64,000 nucleotides of DNA from Eutypa lata (taxonomy: Eukaryota > Ascomycota > Sordariomycetes > Xylariales > Diatrypaceae). The position numbers and the translations under genes were made by a program. The first letter of the stretch is position 1. Each line of letters begins with the position of its first letter. The DNA lies in contig JAKULF010000005.1 of assembly GCA_022661535.1 (NCBI GenBank), positions 2,728,001 to 2,792,000 on the forward strand. The letters run 5' to 3'. Positions 11,201 to 22,148 of the stretch are shown here, piece by piece. Below the pieces are notes generated by a model. That model was not told the origin of the DNA. It made no database searches and saw nothing but the letters and a program-made list of their open reading frames with translations.

Positions 11201-12771
11201 ATAAAGGTTCTTAGTCTTCTACTTTTTCAAACATGAGTTAGTTTCACAGATCTAGAGGCTAGCCCTTAAGTTCAGCGATATATCAAGTTATGTGTAGCAC
11301 CGCCTAAGCAGACGATATTCGGCCCTCTTCTCCTAGGTATGGGAACTCCGACGTAGATTTCCCGTTAGGCTTCTTTAATAGACCGTATCCCGTTTCAGTT
11401 TTACATTAACGTACAGTAATAAAGTATCAATATACCGACGTTTTGACAGGCATGTAAGAGAAGTAGGGTATAACAGGATGGTCAGCGGTGTAGTGGATAG
11501 GTATGTTGAGCTATTAGTGCTCAATCAAGTTACAGTCGAAGCGTTGAACATAACTGACATCCCGAGTTCATAGGCCTGACCTAGATCTAACGTCTATGCT
11601 GATATTTAAAGCATTCTGCGTTCTAACTGAGGCATAGTGTAACACAAGGGGCCTGGGAATAGATACATAAGAACTTATAGGCCTTAATAAGATCACCAAC
11701 GTCAACCCCGTTCCTTTACTCTGAGATCCACGTTTTCTCCCTGCTGATCAACCTCAGCCCTCCCTACCAAAGTAGATGTCAACTCAGTATCACCACCAAA
11801 CATGGCCCTAATATGCCCCTAAACGCTAGTGATGTCTTAGGATAGTATTCTTATAGGATTAATTCCAAGCAAAGATTTATAGGTAAGTAGTAGCCGCACC
11901 CGAACTCTTTGAAGCCACAGTCGTCGAGCTAGTTTCCTATCATCTTTGTTCTACATTACCATTGATTACCCTTACGCACCTAGCATTTTTTCCTAGGCAC
12001 CGTACCGCCGTACTTTAAGTCTATTGTCTCTGTTATATTAAGTACTTAGAAAGGTGTGATGGGATAGGCCGGACGGGAGCGCACGTTACGAATTTTCACA
12101 GCAATGTGAATATATTAGATTGTGGGAAGGGTGGTAAACTATGTAAGTAGCTTCCGCCGTTTGAAAGCAAACGTCTTATCACGGCGAGTACTTAAGACAT
12201 CTATGTTATCCTCAGAAATAAGATCTGCCTATTGCACAGGCCGGCCGTGACAAAAGGCACCCGATTTCCGCTTTATTCGTTCTGAAGCCTACTGCTATTA
12301 AGTATGTCTAGGCATGTTGCAGGGCCCCGGAGGACCTGTATTCCTAGAAAAATACCTTCAAGGACGTTACATTCATGTGTATGAAGAAGCATGAGGTTCA
12401 CAGTTAGGCATAGCCCATTGACTGCAAGCAATGAACCCTTTCTGTACATTAAATACTTTCGTCGATGATTAGAGTAGGAATGCCCAAATGATATGACGAT
12501 GCGATGATAAACAATAGGGCTACATACTGATCAATACTATTATATGAGTACATTGATAAATTATGACTAATTCGACGATATGTACAATACTACTTACTTC
12601 TACAGTGATTACATCGTCAGCTTCTACGTATGTTTAGCAACAAGCACCATTAGATCCATTGTTTACTAACTACACCCAACTTCTCACCTCTTCCTAAATT
12701 ACTTCTCTCATACATCATTCCATCCCCATCCTACATCATTCCGTATCATAAATACCTGAACATCTACGACC
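8254..12771. other. 4.5-kb intergenic region
   Basis: No supported gene. Two overlapping open frames at 8966-9430 have no motif and no splice logic. A TA microsatellite lies near 10661-10675. The stretch from about 10.8 to 12.7 kb is AT-rich with many stop codons in all frames, as in old non-coding or decayed repeat DNA. Confidence 0.55.
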
Positions 12772-15084
12772 ATGGCCACATTCTCGCATCTCCCTACCGA
12801 GCTGGTAGTCAAAATCGCTAAAAACCTGGATAAGCCATCCGACCTCTCGGCCTTTAACCTTACCAGTCATAGGATACATGATTCTGCAGAAAGTATTCTG
12901 TACAAGCATGGTGCAAGATTCTTCCCATACTTACTATGCTGGGCCTGTGATGCGGGAGAATACCAAATTGCAGAGAAACTTTTGTTTGCCGGTGCCAACC
13001 CAAACCGACCCTTCGAACCCGGCGATGACCAATACGAAAAGCGACAAGCCATTTGCGGACAACGGGGAACGGGGATCACCTTGTTGCATCAAGTCTACGA
13101 CCACCTATACTATCTGAGACGGTACAAAGACATCCAATGGGTACCGGAACCTGTAACGCCTACAAGTGATTGCTTTTACACTGCTCTACACTGTGCAGCT
13201 CAACATGGGGATCTACCGATCGTCGAGCTACTCCTCGACTACGGTGCGATTATAGATGCCCCAGCATGCTTCAGTTTTGCACCGGAAATTCCTAGAAACC
13301 CTGTTTTGGGGCAAGACAAGAATGAGCGGGCTGAAGAAGCGCAATGGACACCACTTCATCTAGCTATCTGCAACAGCCACCCGAGGGTTGCCGTTGATCC
13401 GGCTGTCGTTGATGACCTTCTTCATCAAGGAGCTAGCACCCGATACAATCTCGAGGATTCAACACTTTATGAATCAATCTGCAATAGGAACACGGTTGTC
13501 GCTGATTCGACTGTCGCTGATTACCTTCTTCATCGAGGAGCTAGCCCCCTATGCAATCTCAAGGATTCAAACACGAACGCGTTACATTATGCTGCGGCCT
13601 ACGGCTTGACAACGACCATGGACATACTAGTGAATGGGGAACACAGAGTCAACATCAACACACGGGATTCTTTCGGCCTCAGTCCATTAGCGTTTGCACA
13701 TACGAGAAGACACTCTGGAGATACGGTAGAATGGCTCCTCAGACACGGTGCCGAAATCGACTTAGACCTAGGCCTTGGTTGCACAGTCCTTCACCTTACC
13801 TGTTACCACCTCTGGGAAAGCGAGACTATAAAGCTCATCGAGGCCGGCGCCAATGTAAACGCCCATATCCGCCGCGAGGTGCCGAATGCAGTCCATAACA
13901 ATTTATGCCTTCGCCCGTTAGAGCTTTGCTGCGCTATGCTCGCAATAACCGAGGCAGCAAACAATGACGCATTTGGCACGAGATACATGTTGGACACAGT
14001 GGACTGCGTTAGGATCAGCACAAGACTAGTAAAGAGTCTACTCGCACGCGGTGCCGATGTGCACCCTCATCAGCGTTCTGGGAATTCCCCTCTTGTTTTG
14101 GCTGCGGCGAACAATCAAGTCCAAATTATGCCCCTCCTGGTTAACCTGGGGGCAAATGTTGGCCAACTGGATGCTCAAGGATGTCTTCCACTGATTGCCG
14201 CATTCGAGGGAACTTGTGACGAGATGTCAGAGCTTCATGAGGGAAGAGGTGATCCACCATATCTTGCCGCGTTTTGGCTTCTTAAGCACGGATCGGATCC
14301 GAACCAGAAAGACAAGAGGGGGGACACAGCCATCCAACTCGCTTTACTTAAGAGGCCAGCCGACCCACAAGTGATACAACTCCTTCTCAACCACGGAGCC
14401 AAGTGCTATGGGAAGGCCATGTCGTTAAGATTGGGTAGAAATCCTATACGCAGGGTTTTCCTCGACAAGAATTTGGAGGTATGCCGGGTTCTCATGAAAC
14501 ATGAGGTGACGAAGAAGAAGGCCTTTTCAGGGATACGAAGGATGTTTTATGACCTCGTCGGTGAGAGCACGGCATCTCCGCGCACAGAAGAGTACATCCA
14601 ATATGCACAGGATGCTATTAGATTCCTCCTGGAATTTGATGAAGAATCGGAACTGCTGCGAAACCGGGAGCATCTCTGGAATTGCATCAGCAGCGTCGCA
14701 GATGTCGGCATAGCAGAGATAATGCTGGACGCAGGAGTGATGTACTCGTTGGACTGGGAGACGAAGGGCCAGACTTTGCTCCACAAGCTCTGCTATGCCC
14801 GTACCAACAAGCGATGGAAATTGGCGCAAAGGCTCATCGACGGGGGTGCAGATGTCAACCGTGGATCGCCAGCTCTCTTAGCCATGGAAAAGAAGGTGAA
14901 GGATCTCTACTTTGTACTCATCGCCAACGGAGCAAAGGTGCCTTTCGAAGACCCCTGGGCTTCTTTTGATGACCCCATGTGGCCGGAGGAGCCTGATGAC
15001 CCTGGCTATGATCCGGACAAGGACCCATTTGACGTTGAATATGGTTCGGATTCAGACGACAGCGACAGCTCAGACCTGCTATAA
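12772..15084 (+). CDS. F-box and ankyrin-repeat protein, 770 aa
   Basis: An intronless ORF from ATG 12772 (context ACCATGG) to TAA. Residues 4-45 (FSHLPTELVVKIAKNL, then a segment with LTSHRIHDSAESILYK) form an F-box-like motif that would contact Skp1. The rest is ankyrin repeats, recognisable from ALHCAAQHGDLPIVELLLDYGA, TPLHLAIC, VLHLTCYHLWESETIKLIEAGANVN, SPLVLAAANNQ, TLLHKLCYA and others. The last 40 residues are strongly acidic (Asp/Glu/Ser/Pro). By family knowledge it would act as a substrate adaptor of an SCF-type ubiquitin ligase, with ankyrins as the binding surface. One repeat unit has been duplicated at DNA level (about 13366-13590). Such F-box/ANK genes are highly variable in filamentous fungi. 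The substrate is unknown. Confidence 0.88.
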   Translation: MATFSHLPTELVVKIAKNLDKPSDLSAFNLTSHRIHDSAESILYKHGARFFPYLLCWACDAGEYQIAEKLLFAGANPNRPFEPGDDQYEKRQAICGQRGTGITLLHQVYDHLYYLRRYKDIQWVPEPVTPTSDCFYTALHCAAQHGDLPIVELLLDYGAIIDAPACFSFAPEIPRNPVLGQDKNERAEEAQWTPLHLAICNSHPRVAVDPAVVDDLLHQGASTRYNLEDSTLYESICNRNTVVADSTVADYLLHRGASPLCNLKDSNTNALHYAAAYGLTTTMDILVNGEHRVNINTRDSFGLSPLAFAHTRRHSGDTVEWLLRHGAEIDLDLGLGCTVLHLTCYHLWESETIKLIEAGANVNAHIRREVPNAVHNNLCLRPLELCCAMLAITEAANNDAFGTRYMLDTVDCVRISTRLVKSLLARGADVHPHQRSGNSPLVLAAANNQVQIMPLLVNLGANVGQLDAQGCLPLIAAFEGTCDEMSELHEGRGDPPYLAAFWLLKHGSDPNQKDKRGDTAIQLALLKRPADPQVIQLLLNHGAKCYGKAMSLRLGRNPIRRVFLDKNLEVCRVLMKHEVTKKKAFSGIRRMFYDLVGESTASPRTEEYIQYAQDAIRFLLEFDEESELLRNREHLWNCISSVADVGIAEIMLDAGVMYSLDWETKGQTLLHKLCYARTNKRWKLAQRLIDGGADVNRGSPALLAMEKKVKDLYFVLIANGAKVPFEDPWASFDDPMWPEEPDDPGYDPDKDPFDVEYGSDSDDSDSSDLL
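13366..13590 (+). repeat. Recent tandem duplication inside the ankyrin gene
   Basis: Two adjacent units about 108-111 bp apart share long near-identical runs. One such run begins GACCTTCTTCATCAAGGAGC near 13410, and its counterpart lies near 13520. The copies differ by substitutions and one codon-sized indel, so the frame is kept. The proteins read as VDDLLHQGAS...NLEDS and VADYLLHRGAS...NLKDS. Confidence 0.8.
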
Positions 15085-15493
15085 TTGACGAAATGGGTCA
15101 TGGCCGGACTTATCGGAGAAGGGGGTTGGTTGAGATCTCATCTACGAGATATCTTTTGCTGGTAGAGAGAGGGTATTATGAAGGATGCTGGTAGAGAGAG
15201 GGTATTATGAAGGATGCTGGTAGAGAGAGGTATTATGAAGGATGCTGGTAGAGAGAGGTATTATGAAGGATGCTGGTAGAGAGAGGGCATTATGAAGGAC
15301 ACACAGTTGAATCAACGAGCATTCAATCACAATAGCTGTTGTTAGACTAATGATATAAGTATAGACTATTGCTAGCTTTCTTTCTTAAGCCGCGTGAAAA
15401 GACCAAATTACTCGTCAATACCTTGCTTGTTACCTCTGTAAGTTATGTAGGCTATTCCTAGACGTAGATTTTAAACTACTAGTAAGAGATGCT
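15085..15493. other. Short intergenic space with minisatellite
   Basis: Convergent 3' ends: the ankyrin gene ends at 15084 on plus and the PDI-like gene at 15494 on minus. The only marked content is the 29/28-bp tandem repeat at 15158-15299. Confidence 0.7.
15158..15299. repeat. Minisatellite, five copies of a 28-29-bp unit
   Basis: The unit begins GCTGGTAGAGAGAGGGTATT and recurs at 15158, 15187, 15216, 15244 and 15272. Copies 3 and 4 lack one G (28 bp) and copy 5 has one T-to-C change. Copies are otherwise identical, indicating recent expansion. Confidence 0.92.
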
Positions 15494-17086
15494 CTACAGC
15501 TCATCCCGACCTCCGATCCTGATGTTGACACCTGGTATTTTCTTCATCGAAACGCTACGTGTTGCCTTGGGACGCCCTCCTAGATCATCGTATGAAGTCG
15601 TGACACCAGGCGGTGTCCAAGGTTTAACACGCCCCTGCCACCTAGAGAACTAAAGTTAGATGCCACCTTTTGAAATGCATTAGGGATAGTCCTAAAACCA
15701 GACCAGGTCTGGAGGCCGTCTATCTAAAACGATACAGAACACTTGATTTCCTTGGATCTTGGAGGACTACTTACACATCTAAGCCCCAACCCTGAAGTTC
15801 ATTGGGCGTCAACCCACGGCTTTTCGGATATGGATATATCCTATCCTTGGAGAGCTGATGCACAGCACCAGAGGGGAATACATCAGGTTCTAGGCCGAGT
15901 TTCGCTGGGAGATCAGGAAACTCAAAGGGGTCGACAGTGACCATAGTCAAGGTATCGTAGTATCCGCGGGCGGTCTTCACGAGCGCTTTGCGAAGGTCAG
16001 ACCGCTCTGTCTCCGTTGCGGCGAAGACATAGACCATAGGCCACCCACCCTAGGGAGGCGCTTAGCACAGCTCTGTCATTGTCCAGCACTTTGAATAACT
16101 TAACTTACGTCTAGAAACCTCTGGTGAGTGTGCGGAAGCAGTTCTCCTATTAGAGGTCTTGACGCTTCCTTGACAAATTTTTCAAGGGATTCCACATCTG
16201 AAAAATCAGCAAGGTCATGGGTATCGCCATCAAGAGGCTTGATGCATCTGACAGCCGGCGCTGTCATTTTCTCAGCTTCGATGACTGCCGCATTTGTCAC
16301 TAGACCGAAGGTGAACTCGTCACGGTATTTCGCTGCCACTTCGAGAAATGTAGCTCTCGAGCTCTCATCATCTGTGTTGAGATATGCGACGAATATGGTC
16401 TCGTCAGCGTCCTTGAAAGCTTCTAGTGACTCTGCAGTTATATCCGAAATGATCGGTCGTTGCGCTCGATTAATCCAAGCCGTGATCCTATGAGTCATCA
16501 GCAAGCGTCTGCAACTTGAAAGGCTTGACCTTATCTACTACACACGCTGAAGCTCTTCGGGGGCCCTTGTACGTCGATACGACTTCGTTGCTGACGAATA
16601 GTTTCAATACAGAAGACGAAGATGTCTCGAGGGAAGCACACAGAGACAGATCCGCTTCGCAGTCGATGCTGATGAACTTGACTTCGGCCTCCGAGCGGGC
16701 GAGAGACCATTCTATTTCCAGATTCTCAGATTTTTTACTATAAACAAGATTTAGCGCGTAGTTCGGGTAGTGATAACAGATGTGGCATACTCTGAAGCCT
16801 GCGATAGGTAAGATGCCGGAACGTGTCAGCCTCTTTCACCTTAACCTGGCCCTCAACGCCATTGGATCCAATAGGGGGCTAGTAGCAACCTACAAAAACA
16901 ACTGCGGTCTCTTGTTAGCGAATAGTCATTTAAAAGCATTCTGTTTTTCAGCAACTTACATGCAACCACGGATACGTCATGATTCTCGAGCGACGACTGG
17001 AGTTCGTCCGCTGTCACATGTTCCCATCCCGAAGTAAGAGTCGTCAGGGTGAGAAGGCAACCCACAGACAGCTTTAGATTAACCAT
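15494..17086 (-). CDS. Protein disulfide isomerase-like ER protein with RDEL tail (N-terminal exons unresolved)
   Basis: Exons are clear at the C-terminal side: 16487-16109, 16049-15775 and 15641-15494 (stop 15496-15494), joined by phased introns. Upstream, 16737-16546 encodes a thioredoxin-fold segment (IEWSLARSEAEVKFISIDCE, then YKGPRRASA). The first exon, 17086-16960, encodes a signal peptide (MVNLKLSVGCLLTLTTLTSG) and WEHVTADELQSSLENHDVSVVA. PDI b- and b'-like domains follow (RAQRPIISDITAESLEAFKD; PMVYVFAATETERSDLRKAL), and the protein ends GGRDEL, an ER-retrieval signal. The link from VVVA to the a-domain is uncertain. An in-frame join 16960 to 16798 inserts a CHIC, and other acceptors break the frame. 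No canonical CGHC is seen. It may be a redox-inactive PDI relative or slightly damaged. Confidence 0.75.
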
Positions 17087-17860
17087 GGCGATATAAATTG
17101 TCAACGTTATTCATTGAGAAATGTTGATCAGGTGAACATTTTGACAGCGGCATGTAGAAATGGTGCTCCTCAGCTACATGATGAAACCGCAGGGGGTTTG
17201 CCCCTGATTGGGGAGCTTGGCGCGTTTAATCCTGTTTACGAAGTAATTACTGCATAATGACATTTTTTAGGGCAAACATCATAAACGGCCTTGTTCTCCC
17301 AGTATCTGCAAGCTGCATCCATGTAATATTTGGTATTCTTCGCTTAAGAAGATCCTGATTGTCTTAAGGACAAACCTCGCTCGCCTTTTCTCAACCCCAT
17401 ATGGTATGCATTGTAAATATGCAATTAACGAGGAGAGCTTCCCACCATATATTTATTAGCCACATCATGATAGCTACCCTTAATCTATTTATCCCCAAAT
17501 ATCATTCCATCCTACATACTGTTATGCTCACGCTTCCCTTGCCACCTCCTTGGACTACCTAGGGGCATTGCACGCAATAGCAAACCCGAACTACAGTTCC
17601 TACCTCTATCGCAATACCTGAAATAGTCATATATTTTAAGTCCACGTAAGGTACGATGAGTTGAATCGAGTATAGTCTATAATTAGTATTATGAGTGATG
17701 GTGGTAATGATGGTATCGCTATAAATCATAATGTCTAGGTGTGGTATCCAGGTAACCCCATCCGATACGCCACTCCCAATGCTGTTCTATCCGTCTATAA
17801 TGCTGCCAACCGTCATACAATCAAGATATTGTCATTACCCCCTTAAAGACATACCGCTCA
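17087..17860. other. Intergenic region
   Basis: The region lies upstream of the PDI-like start and downstream of the DHA1 transporter stop. It is AT-rich with no coding signal, and presumably holds the PDI-like promoter near 17090-17300. Confidence 0.6.
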
Positions 17861-19714
17861 TTAATTCCTAGTAGGAAATATGCTTCCTTGTTCTATACTA
17901 TCGGTTTCGTCATCCTTTTCGTCATTCCTTTCACCATCTTTTTCTTTCTGTGCCGCCTCGTTGGTGGGGTTGGGCTGTTGAGCAACAGCCCCCGCTCGCA
18001 TCTTCTCCAGGGCGGCGGCAGCCTCGGACGCAAACTTGCATCGGAGCCTGATTTGCTCGCCGTACTTGTAGAATAGGAATGGGAAGGGCAAGCACGCAAG
18101 TGCCAGGAAAGCCGGTATCGAGCTTGCCCAGTGAATACCGAGCGCGTCGTACATTTGCGTCGTGAAGAGCGGGAACGCTGCGCCGAACAACGATCGCAGG
18201 ACTGAGTTGGCTGCTAGAACGGAAGCCGCGTAAATCACATCTATTTCTTGGTTAGCCGGAATAGTGCGATTTGCTGGAAGATGGTCAAACTTACAAGAAT
18301 CTATCAGGTAATTCATGAGACTGAGGAACACTAGCACCAAGCCAGCCGCAAAGAAGCCAGAGCCTATGATCGGAACAATCCAGTGGATTTCGGGACCGTT
18401 CGTCCAGGCGAACCAGAACAGTCCGATCGGTAACAAGACCGAACCGATCAAAGCAGGCGGCAATCTCGCCTCAGGAGGTGCATTGCCGCCATTGGCCGCG
18501 GCGTGTTTCGCATACCGGGTATTGTCATAGGCGGAAAAGGCGACGGCCGCCATCATGCCCACAGCGATACCCAGGAACGCCAGGCCGCCGACGCCGGGCG
18601 ACCAACCGCGCTGCTGCTGGAAGACGATGGGGAAGGCGGCGAAGCACATGTATAGCGTGCCGTAGACGATGGCCATGAAGATGGAGGTGAGGAGGACGAT
18701 GGGCTCGCGGAAGAGGAGGATCCAGGGGCGGGAGAGCGCCACCCGGAACTCCTGGCCGACGGTCTTCTTGGGCCGGCCCGCGTCGAGCTTGGAGATGTAG
18801 GCCTTGCCGGTGACCTGCGACAGCTTCTCGGCCCGGCGGCGGAGGAGGATCGGCGCGTATGTCTCGGGCACTAGCAGCGAACAGATAATCCACAGGAGGC
18901 CGGTAAACGCCGCCATCAAACCTTCGACCCAGCGCCATCCGCCGGCTTGGCCTAGGAAGCCACCTGCGATGGGACCAATCGACGGGCCCAAGAAGGGTGC
19001 CTATAAATCATCAAATGTTAGTTTCTTGGATCGTTTTGCTAATATGTCTTTGCCACTCTGGGGTTTACATACCGTCGCGAAAAGGGCAGTCGCTAACCCA
19101 CGCTCCGAGGCGTTAAACATGTCGGCGATGACGCCCCCTGAGTTCGTCAGGGGCGAGGAACCAAAAGTTCCAGCGAGAAATCGGAGTACGATTAGCGTTT
19201 GTATGTTGGGTGCTCCAGCGGCACCGCCGTTGAACGCCGTAAGAGCCATGTAGGTGAAGAAGAACAAGACCTGGCGCCCGAAGAGTTCGGAGAGAGGCGC
19301 CCAGATCAGGGGTCCCACGGCGAACCCAACGACGAACAGCGAGATACCCAAGATCCCTATCTCCTGGTCGACGCCGAACTCGCGAAGGACCTCGCTGATG
19401 CCGCCCGAGTAGGCCGTCGAGACGAAGGCTACGGCGAGCACGGCGAAGGCCTGGAGGACCGTTATGAACCACTTCTTCCGGGTCGAAAACGCCATCGGGT
19501 TCTTCGGGTCGTCGGGGAGGAAGTCGACGACGTAGGGGTTCTCTTCGGTGCCGGCGCCGGTGTAGGTCCATTCCAGGACGGCCTCGGTGACACCCGCTTG
19601 GTCGAACTGGCGCTTGAAGTATGACATCCCCTTTTTTGCGTTATTTGATTCCAAATCACGCCCGGCTTCGGTCACCGTAGCGGACGATGCTGATGATATT
19701 GGTGGTGACGACAT
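17861..19714 (-). CDS. MFS transporter, DHA1 drug:H+ antiporter type (polyamine/multidrug)
   Basis: Three exons, 19714-19073, 19000-18295 and 18240-17861, encode about 575 aa; an in-frame ATG at 19726 would add four residues. Donors are GTATGT and GTAAGT, and both acceptors end in ATAG. The N-terminus is cytoplasmic and charged, with [20 protein letters not shown] just before TM1, as in Tpo1/Flu1-type transporters. Motif A-like [15 protein letters not shown] follows TM2, and the antiporter motif C reads [20 protein letters not shown] in TM5. About 12 hydrophobic segments are visible, with a loop near residues 275-310, and a Glu/Asp/Lys-rich C-tail. The expected role is proton-coupled efflux of polyamines, drugs or metabolites at the plasma membrane. 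The substrate cannot be read from sequence. Confidence 0.92.
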
Positions 19715-22148
19715 CTTGGGGAGCACTCACGTAGGGAGAAATTCCCAGATAGGGGGTAGGTAGTATTGGAGGGGGAAGGATTAGTTAACTGCCTATGAGA
19801 ACATATATCTCTCACTTAGCTGGCACTATCTGCCGGGACCCATGGTTATATATATATATATATCGACATTTGAGCACACACTAACCAGACGACCCACCAT
19901 GTGAGCTTGACCGGGCCCGAACGTGATGGAACCCCGAACGACCGGCTATACTAAGCCAGTGCCTATTTTGAGTGGACCTCGGGCTATATACTCTATTTGA
20001 AATCAAAGACGGGCTTTCAGCACTAAAAGTTATGCATCGTCCGCGGAAGGAACTAAACCCGTCGTGGAACTAAAGGAGCCTTTGTAGGCTTTACCGCAGC
20101 TACAAACATCTAACCCCGTCTAAATCCGTCATTCACTTATTGCCATTAACTACCATCACCACCACCACCACCGCCATGGGTCTTGTGATGACGTTCCTTC
20201 TTACACGCATACTCACGGGAACGCGATATGCTGTTCCCGCCAATCGTTGCACTCCATTAGCTAGGAGCCGCACCGTTCCGATAACGCACCTTCTTGAACT
20301 AAGCTTTTAACTATATCCGGAGCAAATCTACATAGAGGTATTATGCATTTACGATTATATGTAGGTATGTATGTCCGCGTCGGATGACCGTAGATTTTCC
20401 GTATCCATGCTGCCATGATGGGAGGCATGTTCAACTTCAAACCTAATTTTTATTAGTAAGGGACTAACTACCTAGTTACCTATGCTTAGCGCATACCAGC
20501 ACACGGGTAAGCACTGAAACCGGTACTTCGTGTATAATGAGCCTCCGGGCGCGAGAGAGTTCTCCTGAGCAAATTCCTGGCAGCACAGCCCTGGACGACG
20601 GGACGGAGGGTGAAATGGCCCACGACCACATCATGCGATGGCAATGCCAATACTACTAGTTAGTACACACTAATCAGAGTTCGGTCCTACTATCTGACAG
20701 GTAGGTATTCCTCGAAGTTCACACTGCTCTAGAGCCATTGCTGGGCTATTTGCTTTGTTCAAGAGGGGGGGGAAAACCTGCGACCAAACTAGGTAGGTAA
20801 GATTAGATTTTAGAAAGAAAGAAATGAGCCGAGGTCTAGAAAAGAAGCCTCAAACGCCTTCTTCGGTTGTTCTACCGGCCTAGTACGAGTCAAGCGTAGG
20901 GCGGACCCTAAGCGACAAGCTCAACTCGGACTACGCTACGTAAGCTGGTAAGCTTGCCTCGAATCTTGCCGAATGCGAGATCTCTGTCAGTTCTGTGTTG
21001 CTTGGTATCATGCAGGGCGGGTTTCGAGAAAAGACCAAAAAACAACTCGGCCTCGGCCTAGTCAGAATCTCAGATATGCTAAGTTTGGATCTGCGCAGGG
21101 AAGTTGATTATCTTTCTTCACTCGGCCCGTCGTGACTCTTTTCAGTGTTCACCTATACAATTATGTATTTATGCAGACCATATAACTACATACGTATCCT
21201 ACATATGTATGCGTAGGTCAGTACAGACAGACCCATTTGAGTCATCGAGACTTTTTCTAAGCAGTCTTGGACGACTAGTGGTGGGGATCCGGCAACTGAT
21301 GACAGAATATAATCGGTGTTGTAGGCCCCGATTTCACCGACATCAGGATTCATTTGGTTAATGGATTCCGGCGAACAATGAAGCATTACCTATGTAGGTA
21401 AGTTTTCCGTAGTCGGTTACAAATCCTTTGTGCCGGTACCTAGTTATGTAGCATCCCAGCTCGCATTGTGAAATCTTGCTCGGTCCCTTTCACCTGAGAT
21501 TTAGCCTCAGCTGCTAATGATCAACCCTGAGGGGATACGATCCGGGATTCGGCCAGATAACGATTCCGTGACCCACCCACCGTCCACCACCCGTGCCTAT
21601 CGTCCCGAATCCCGTTTTCTTCGGGGAGGGTGACGATTGGTCATTCGGACTTAAACTTAAGTTCAGAAAGCCATCATCTGATGGAAGGCCAATTCTTTAG
21701 GTTGTCTAATAACTACCTAGGTATCTATTTGGCCAAATTTAACGAGAGGATTGCGTTATTGAACAATACCTATACGGGACATTTTGACATTGTGATCACG
21801 TAGAACTCTTAAAAGAAGAATCACAGACACAAACAAGTGGAACTCATCTTAAATCATTTAACTACCTAGGTCATATCAGACTGATATTTCTGTAGATTTA
21901 TCATAAATTCCAATATTTTAATCCTTTAAGATAGGAATGAAGACGTACATAGAAAGTCGACAATAAGCCTCGGCATAGTTAGTGGGTCTTGTTCCCTAGG
22001 TCGTCAGCTCTAACCTAGTAGGTAGGTAGAACTTGATAAGATAAGGAAGCTTTATCACCCAGGGGTCCCTAACGATTTAGAGCTTCAATCGAAATTTTGA
22101 TAGCCTTGAGGGTCGTCATGGATGAGATGCCATTGAACATGCACTCCA
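19715..22148. other. Divergent intergenic region
   Basis: This 2.4-kb space lies between divergent starts (the DHA1 transporter on minus, Rcm1 on plus). It includes a TA microsatellite at about 19845-19862, a short CAC run near 20155-20172, and several TAGGTA/TACCTA words (for example 20351, 20690-20705, 21393, 21715, 22018). No gene is seen. Confidence 0.6.
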
